Source: DASSUW01 sp963835525
Lineage (GTDB): Bacteria > Actinomycetota > Thermoleophilia > Solirubrobacterales > Solirubrobacteraceae
Reading direction: 5' to 3'
Assembly: GCA_963835525.1 (NCBI GenBank)
Contig: CAWIFM010000003.1
Coordinates: 558,001 to 622,000, forward strand
DNA: 64,000 nucleotides
The notes under the pieces are model-generated. The model worked only from the letters and a program-made list of their open reading frames with translations. It was not told the origin of the DNA and did not search any database. The position numbers and the translations under genes were made by a program. Below are positions 60,678 to 64,000 of this stretch, piece by piece (positions within the stretch are counted from its first letter, which is position 1; each line of letters begins with the position of its first letter).

Positions 60678-62204
60678 GGGGAGGTCGAGCTTGCGCAGGA
60701 TGCTCGTGACGTGCCGGTGCACGGTGTGCTCGCTCAGCACGAGCCGCTCGGCGATCGCCCGGTTCGTGAGGCCCTCGGCGAGCAGCACGAGCACCTCGCG
60801 CTCGCGCGGCGTCAGCTCTGGGAGCGGCGGTGTAGCCGAGGCGGCAAGCTCGCGTAGACGCTCGCGTGCCGAGGCGGCCTCGCGTTCGGCGGCGTCGCCG
60901 CGTCCGAGCGCGGCGAGGCTGGCGGCGAGCGCGAGCCTCGCCTGAGCGGCCTCGAACGGGGCTCCGTCGCGAGTGAAGCAGTCGACGGCGTCCTCGAGCA
61001 GCACGCGGGCGCGGTCGTGGTCTCCGCGAGCGGCCGCCAGCATGCCCTCCGCGATGTCGGCGCACGCCCGCAGCGGGGCGGTCCCGACCTCGCGCTCGAC
61101 CTCCCGCAGGGACGCCAGCGCAGCGGCGGCGCCATCGAGGTCGCCGGCGGCGGCGCGCGCCCGCACGAGCAGCTCAAGCGCCGGCGCTCGCGACAGGCGG
61201 CGATGCTCGGGCACGTTGCGCAGGAGTCGCTCGACCAGCTCGGCGGCCTCCTGCGCGCTGCCGCGGTCGAGCGCCATCCGCGCCAGGCAGAGCTGACCGC
61301 TCGAAGAGCCTTCTGCCTGCTCGCACAGCCGCGCCGCGTCGGTGGGCCGGCCCTGGCGGCGGCGCAACTCGGCGAGGCCGGCGAGCGGGCCGCCGACCAT
61401 CCCCGGTCGCGACTTCATGAAGTCCTCGATCGCGGCCTCGAGCATCGCCTCGGCGTCGCCCCAGCGGCCACGCCACAGGTAGACGGCGCCGTACTCGGCC
61501 CGGCAATAGCCGAGCATCATGCGGCTGCCGTAGCGCTCTGCGAACTCGGCGATCCGGTCGCACCACTGCGCGGCGCGGCCGTAGTCGAGCACCGCGGTGC
61601 AGGCGGAGACGAGGAAGCAGAAGGTCCAGGCGCCGGACATCGGGTTCGCGGCGCCGCCCTCGAGCGCCGTCGCGGTCGCCTCGTCGAGCCGCCGCATGCC
61701 CTCGTCGACGCGGGCGCAGGCGACCAGCGTGGCGCCCTCCAGCGCCAGCCCCAGCATCTCGAGGTCGGGAACGCCGAGCCGGCGCCCGAGCTCGGCGGCG
61801 GTGCGGGCGAGCTCGCCGGCGCGCGCGGTGTCGCCGCTCGCGTGGGCGATGTAGCCCTCGTGGAAGGCAAGCCAGCCGTGCTCGGGCGCCGGCTCGATGC
61901 CCTCGAGCAGCCGCTCGGCACGCTGGAGCCAGCCGTTGGCGACGGCCCACGATGAGCGGAAGTCGAGCTCGTCGACCGCCAGCCACAGCGCCATCCGAGC
62001 CGCCCCCAGCGTGTCGCCGCCGTCGCGGTAGAGCGTGAAGGCGCGCTCGCGGGCGGCGAACACGGTCGGCCCGTCGTCGAGCCACCACGCGGCCCAGCTC
62101 AGGCCCTCGTGCGCGGCGGCAGTCTCCTCGGTCGCGAGCGCCGCCCGGAACGCCGAAGCGGCCGCATCCCAGCGCGCGTGCTCGAGCTCGCTCCAGCCGT
62201 CCAC
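60630..62204 (-). CDS. LuxR-type regulator with a TPR-like helical body
   Basis: 524 residues from GTG 62204. Residues 1-430 are repeated helix pairs rich in Ala (for example WDAAASAFRAALATEETAAAHEGLSWAAWWL, GDTARAGELARTAAELGRRL), consistent with TPR-like repeats as in MalT/LAL regulators but without their N-terminal ATPase. The C-terminal LuxR HTH is LPELTPREREVLVLLAEGLTNRAIAERLVLSEHTVHRHVTSILRKLDLPSRTAAAALA. Its ligand or partner is unknown. TAGAAC lies 9 bases before the start. Confidence 0.9.
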   Translation of the reverse strand: MDGWSELEHARWDAAASAFRAALATEETAAAHEGLSWAAWWLDDGPTVFAARERAFTLYRDGGDTLGAARMALWLAVDELDFRSSWAVANGWLQRAERLLEGIEPAPEHGWLAFHEGYIAHASGDTARAGELARTAAELGRRLGVPDLEMLGLALEGATLVACARVDEGMRRLDEATATALEGGAANPMSGAWTFCFLVSACTAVLDYGRAAQWCDRIAEFAERYGSRMMLGYCRAEYGAVYLWRGRWGDAEAMLEAAIEDFMKSRPGMVGGPLAGLAELRRRQGRPTDAARLCEQAEGSSSGQLCLARMALDRGSAQEAAELVERLLRNVPEHRRLSRAPALELLVRARAAAGDLDGAAAALASLREVEREVGTAPLRACADIAEGMLAAARGDHDRARVLLEDAVDCFTRDGAPFEAAQARLALAASLAALGRGDAAEREAASARERLRELAASATPPLPELTPREREVLVLLAEGLTNRAIAERLVLSEHTVHRHVTSILRKLDLPSRTAAAALAVRAGLS

Positions 62205-62216
62205 ACGCGGATTGTT

Positions 62217-63170
62217 CTACGCCGCTTGGCGGGCAGCGAAGTAGGCGCCGCCGCCGAGCGCCCGGTCGTACCCCGACCAGGCCGAGCCTTGGGGCAGCGT
62301 CTTCTCGAGCCGGTCGAACGAGCCGAGCTTGCCGCCCAGGTTGTCGATCATGTGCACGAGCGTCGCCTCGCGGGTGCACGGGACGACGGGCGAGCCGTGC
62401 TCGAGCTGGCCGTGGTGGCTGAGGATGATGTGCAGCACGGCGGCCGCCAGCTCGGGCGGGAAGTCGGGGACGTCCTCGATCTCGCTGCGGATGCGGTGGT
62501 AGCCGAGGGCGATCTCGCCGTGGAGCTTCCCGAGGTCGGTCAGGTCGATCGCCAGCGGGTCCGACGTGTAGGCGTCGAGCTTGCCGATGTCGTGCAGCAG
62601 CGCGCCGGTGATCGCCACGTCACGGTCGATGTGCGGGAAGGTCGTGGAGATCACGGCCACCGCCTCGCCGACGCTCAGCGAGTGCTCGAGCAGCCCGTGC
62701 TTGTACGCCTGGTGGTAGCGCTTGGCGGCCGGGGCGTCGCGGAAGGCGGGCCAGGTCGGCGCGCCGGCGCCGAGCACCCGGTCGAGCAGCGTGCGCAGGT
62801 GCGGGCTCTGCACCTGGGCGATCAGGTCGCGCAGCGCCTGCTCCATGTGGGCGACCGGCCGCGGCGGCCCGTCGAGCAGGTCGTCGAGCTGGTACTCGTG
62901 CGCCTCGGCCGGCCGGAGCGAGCGCACCGCGAGCTCCGGGCCGTAGCGCGGGTGCACGGCGTAGCGGCCGTTGACCGCCACGGGGGCGCCGGCCTCGCAC
63001 ACCGGGACGAGCTCGGACACGTGCTCGCGGACCAGCGCGACGACGGCGCCCGTGCGGTCGCCGAGCATCAGCCGCAGGTACTCACCGTCGCCGTTCGAGC
63101 GCAGCTCGCGCTCGCGCACGAGCAGCACCTGCTCGATGTCCTGGCCGTCGACGAGCTCGCGAACCAACAT
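62217..63170 (-). CDS. YhaM-like OB-fold/HD-domain 3'-5' exoribonuclease
   Basis: 317 residues. An N-terminal OB-fold (about 1-95; LVDGQDIEQVLLVRERELRSNGDGEYLRLMLGDRTGAVVALV) is followed by an HD domain (about 150-290) with H159 in YKHGLLEHSLSV, H193-D194 in LLHDIGKLDAY, and SHHGQLEHGSPVVPCTREATLVHMIDNL. This is the YhaM architecture. It probably trims RNA or single-stranded DNA using two metals. The -10 TAGCGT (63179-63184) lies 8 bases before the ATG. Confidence 0.9.
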   Translation of the reverse strand: MLVRELVDGQDIEQVLLVRERELRSNGDGEYLRLMLGDRTGAVVALVREHVSELVPVCEAGAPVAVNGRYAVHPRYGPELAVRSLRPAEAHEYQLDDLLDGPPRPVAHMEQALRDLIAQVQSPHLRTLLDRVLGAGAPTWPAFRDAPAAKRYHQAYKHGLLEHSLSVGEAVAVISTTFPHIDRDVAITGALLHDIGKLDAYTSDPLAIDLTDLGKLHGEIALGYHRIRSEIEDVPDFPPELAAAVLHIILSHHGQLEHGSPVVPCTREATLVHMIDNLGGKLGSFDRLEKTLPQGSAWSGYDRALGGGAYFAARQAA

Positions 63171-63222
63171 GGCACGCAACGCTAGACCGGGCGGCGGACG
63201 GCTCCATGGCAACATCCCTGAC

Positions 63223-63885
63223 ATGCAGAGCGTGCTGATCACCGGCGGGACCGGCGGCCTCGGGGTGGCCGTCGTCGAGGCGTTCCAGACGGCCGGCTGG
63301 CGCGTCGTCGTCACATACATCGTCGAGGGCGACCAGGAGCGGCTGCCCGACGGCGTCGAGGCCGTGTACGCCGATCTGTCCGATCCCGACGACGTCGATC
63401 GCGCCGTGCGGGTGGCGGCGGGCGACGAGCAGCAGCCGCTGAAGGCGGTCGCCAACCTCGTCGGCGGCTTCAAGGACGGCCAGCCCGTGGCCCAGACGCC
63501 GCCGTCCGACTTCGAGGCGATGCTCGAGCTCAACCTGCGGCCGACCTACCTGGTCACCCAGGCCGCCCTGCCGCGACTCGTGGCGGCCGGCGGCGGAGCG
63601 ATCGTCTGCGTGTCGTCGAAGGCCGCCTTCGAGCCGTGGGCCGGCGGCTCCGGCTACGCGGCCTCCAAGGCGGCCGTCGCCGCCTTCGCCCGCGCCGTCG
63701 CCAAGGAGCACGCCGACGAGGGCGTCCGCTGCAACGTGATCGCGCCGACGATGATCGACACGCCGGCCAACCGAGCGGCGAACCCGGACGCGAAGATGAC
63801 GCCGCCGGAGCAGGTCGCGAGCCTCATCCGGTTCCTTTGCAGTGACGAGTCTGCGGCGTTGAACGGCGCGGTCCTGCCGTTCTGA
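63223..63885 (+). CDS. Short-chain dehydrogenase/reductase
   Basis: 220 residues. The cofactor motif is TGGTGGLGVAVVEAF (TGxxxGxG), then ADLSDPDDV, NLVGGF in the place of NNAG, catalytic Ser in VCVSSKAAFEPW, YAASK (Y, K) and the late NVIAPTMIDTP. It is a complete but short SDR of the small reductase type; the substrate is not predictable. It is a single gene diverging from the YhaM-like gene. Confidence 0.9.
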   Translation: MQSVLITGGTGGLGVAVVEAFQTAGWRVVVTYIVEGDQERLPDGVEAVYADLSDPDDVDRAVRVAAGDEQQPLKAVANLVGGFKDGQPVAQTPPSDFEAMLELNLRPTYLVTQAALPRLVAAGGGAIVCVSSKAAFEPWAGGSGYAASKAAVAAFARAVAKEHADEGVRCNVIAPTMIDTPANRAANPDAKMTPPEQVASLIRFLCSDESAALNGAVLPF

Positions 63886-63951
63886 GGGCGCGAACTTCGG
63901 GCATTGAGGGGGCGGGATCGACAGACCACGCGGCCGAAACCTCGCTTCCCT

Positions 63952-63973
63952 ACCCAGCCGGAGTTGACGTTCG
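63952..63973. repeat. Solo terminus of the large nested-repeat family
   Basis: ACCCAGCCG, G, AGTTGACGTTCG matches the right edge of the large inverted repeat (16081-16102) at 21 of 22 positions. The 67 bp between the SDR stop and this site, and the last 27 bases, contain no gene; the rest of the element may lie outside the window. Confidence 0.6.
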
Positions 63974-64000
63974 CGCGCCCTAGCCGCCGTAAAAGCGAAT

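Overview
The window is high-GC DNA with very tightly packed genes. It looks like an actinobacterium, most likely of the deep-branching class Thermoleophilia (a Solirubrobacter- or Conexibacter-like organism). Supporting signs are an F420-associated metallohydrolase-like protein (DUF2342), a luciferase-like flavin oxidoreductase beside a GH13 enzyme, a mycobacterial-type 7Fe ferredoxin, a fused PafB-PafC regulator, CIRCE-controlled groES-groEL, and a MoxR/DUF58/DUF4350/DUF4129 cluster. The lineage is inferred from gene content; there is no rRNA gene here. I found no tRNA, rRNA, CRISPR array, prophage or classical insertion sequence, and no gene-free stretch above 300 bp.

Layout. 1-3.75 kb: end of a DUF2342 protein, a basic Lys/Arg/Ala-rich protein, then an OmpR-type two-component pair with a PepSY protein. 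3.75-7 kb: Mrp ATPase, methyltransferase, amidohydrolase, cupin, ferredoxin. 7-13 kb: NAD(P)-binding protein, amidase, CGNR and MarR regulators, and a three-gene ABC exporter. 13-16 kb: DUF1330 protein, flavin oxidoreductase and GH13 enzyme. 16-21 kb: a large nested palindrome, ASCH proteins, groEL-groES, phosphatase and NUDIX. 21-24.9 kb: Crp-type regulator, ECF sigma factor with a DUF4349 membrane protein, glycerophosphodiesterase, Fpg/Nei glycosylase. 24.9-34.6 kb: GGDEF-EAL protein, Lhr helicase, a DUF559 gene bracketed by palindromes, MFS, type 5 uracil-DNA glycosylase and TetR. 34.6-41.8 kb: lipoprotein, RDD, SpoIIM and the MoxR cluster. 41.9-51.8 kb: rmlB, rmlD, PucR-type regulator, fatty-acid desaturase, DeoR-MFS-HAD operon, membrane-anchored PI-PLC-like protein, rmlA. 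51.8-64 kb: GAF-GGDEF-HD-GYP protein, PPOX protein, PafBC, a NarL-type regulator coupled to a tiny HisKA-only protein, a methyltransferase, a frameshifted membrane gene, a NarL-type two-component pair, a LuxR-TPR regulator, a YhaM-like HD protein and an SDR.

How it works together. Most operons are translationally coupled through ATGA or GTGA overlaps. Five convergent pairs share a single CTAG that supplies both stop codons. Many first genes have a TANNNT -10 box only 6-12 bases before the start codon, which suggests widespread leaderless transcription. Themes are DNA repair (Nei, UDG, Lhr, PafBC), cyclic-di-GMP turnover (two bifunctional proteins), dTDP-rhamnose supply, envelope stress (OmpR/HK/PepSY, ECF/DUF4349, MoxR cluster) and sugar metabolism.

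The least ordinary features are: two copies of a paired GGGGGCC palindrome, one read through in frame inside an enzyme and one supplying a stop codon; a DUF559 gene whose start and stop codons both lie in copies of one palindrome; a 192-bp nested inverted repeat with a sibling end at the window edge; TCTCAG repeats with 11-bp phasing at both promoters of a two-component system; and a 65-residue stand-alone phosphoacceptor domain.
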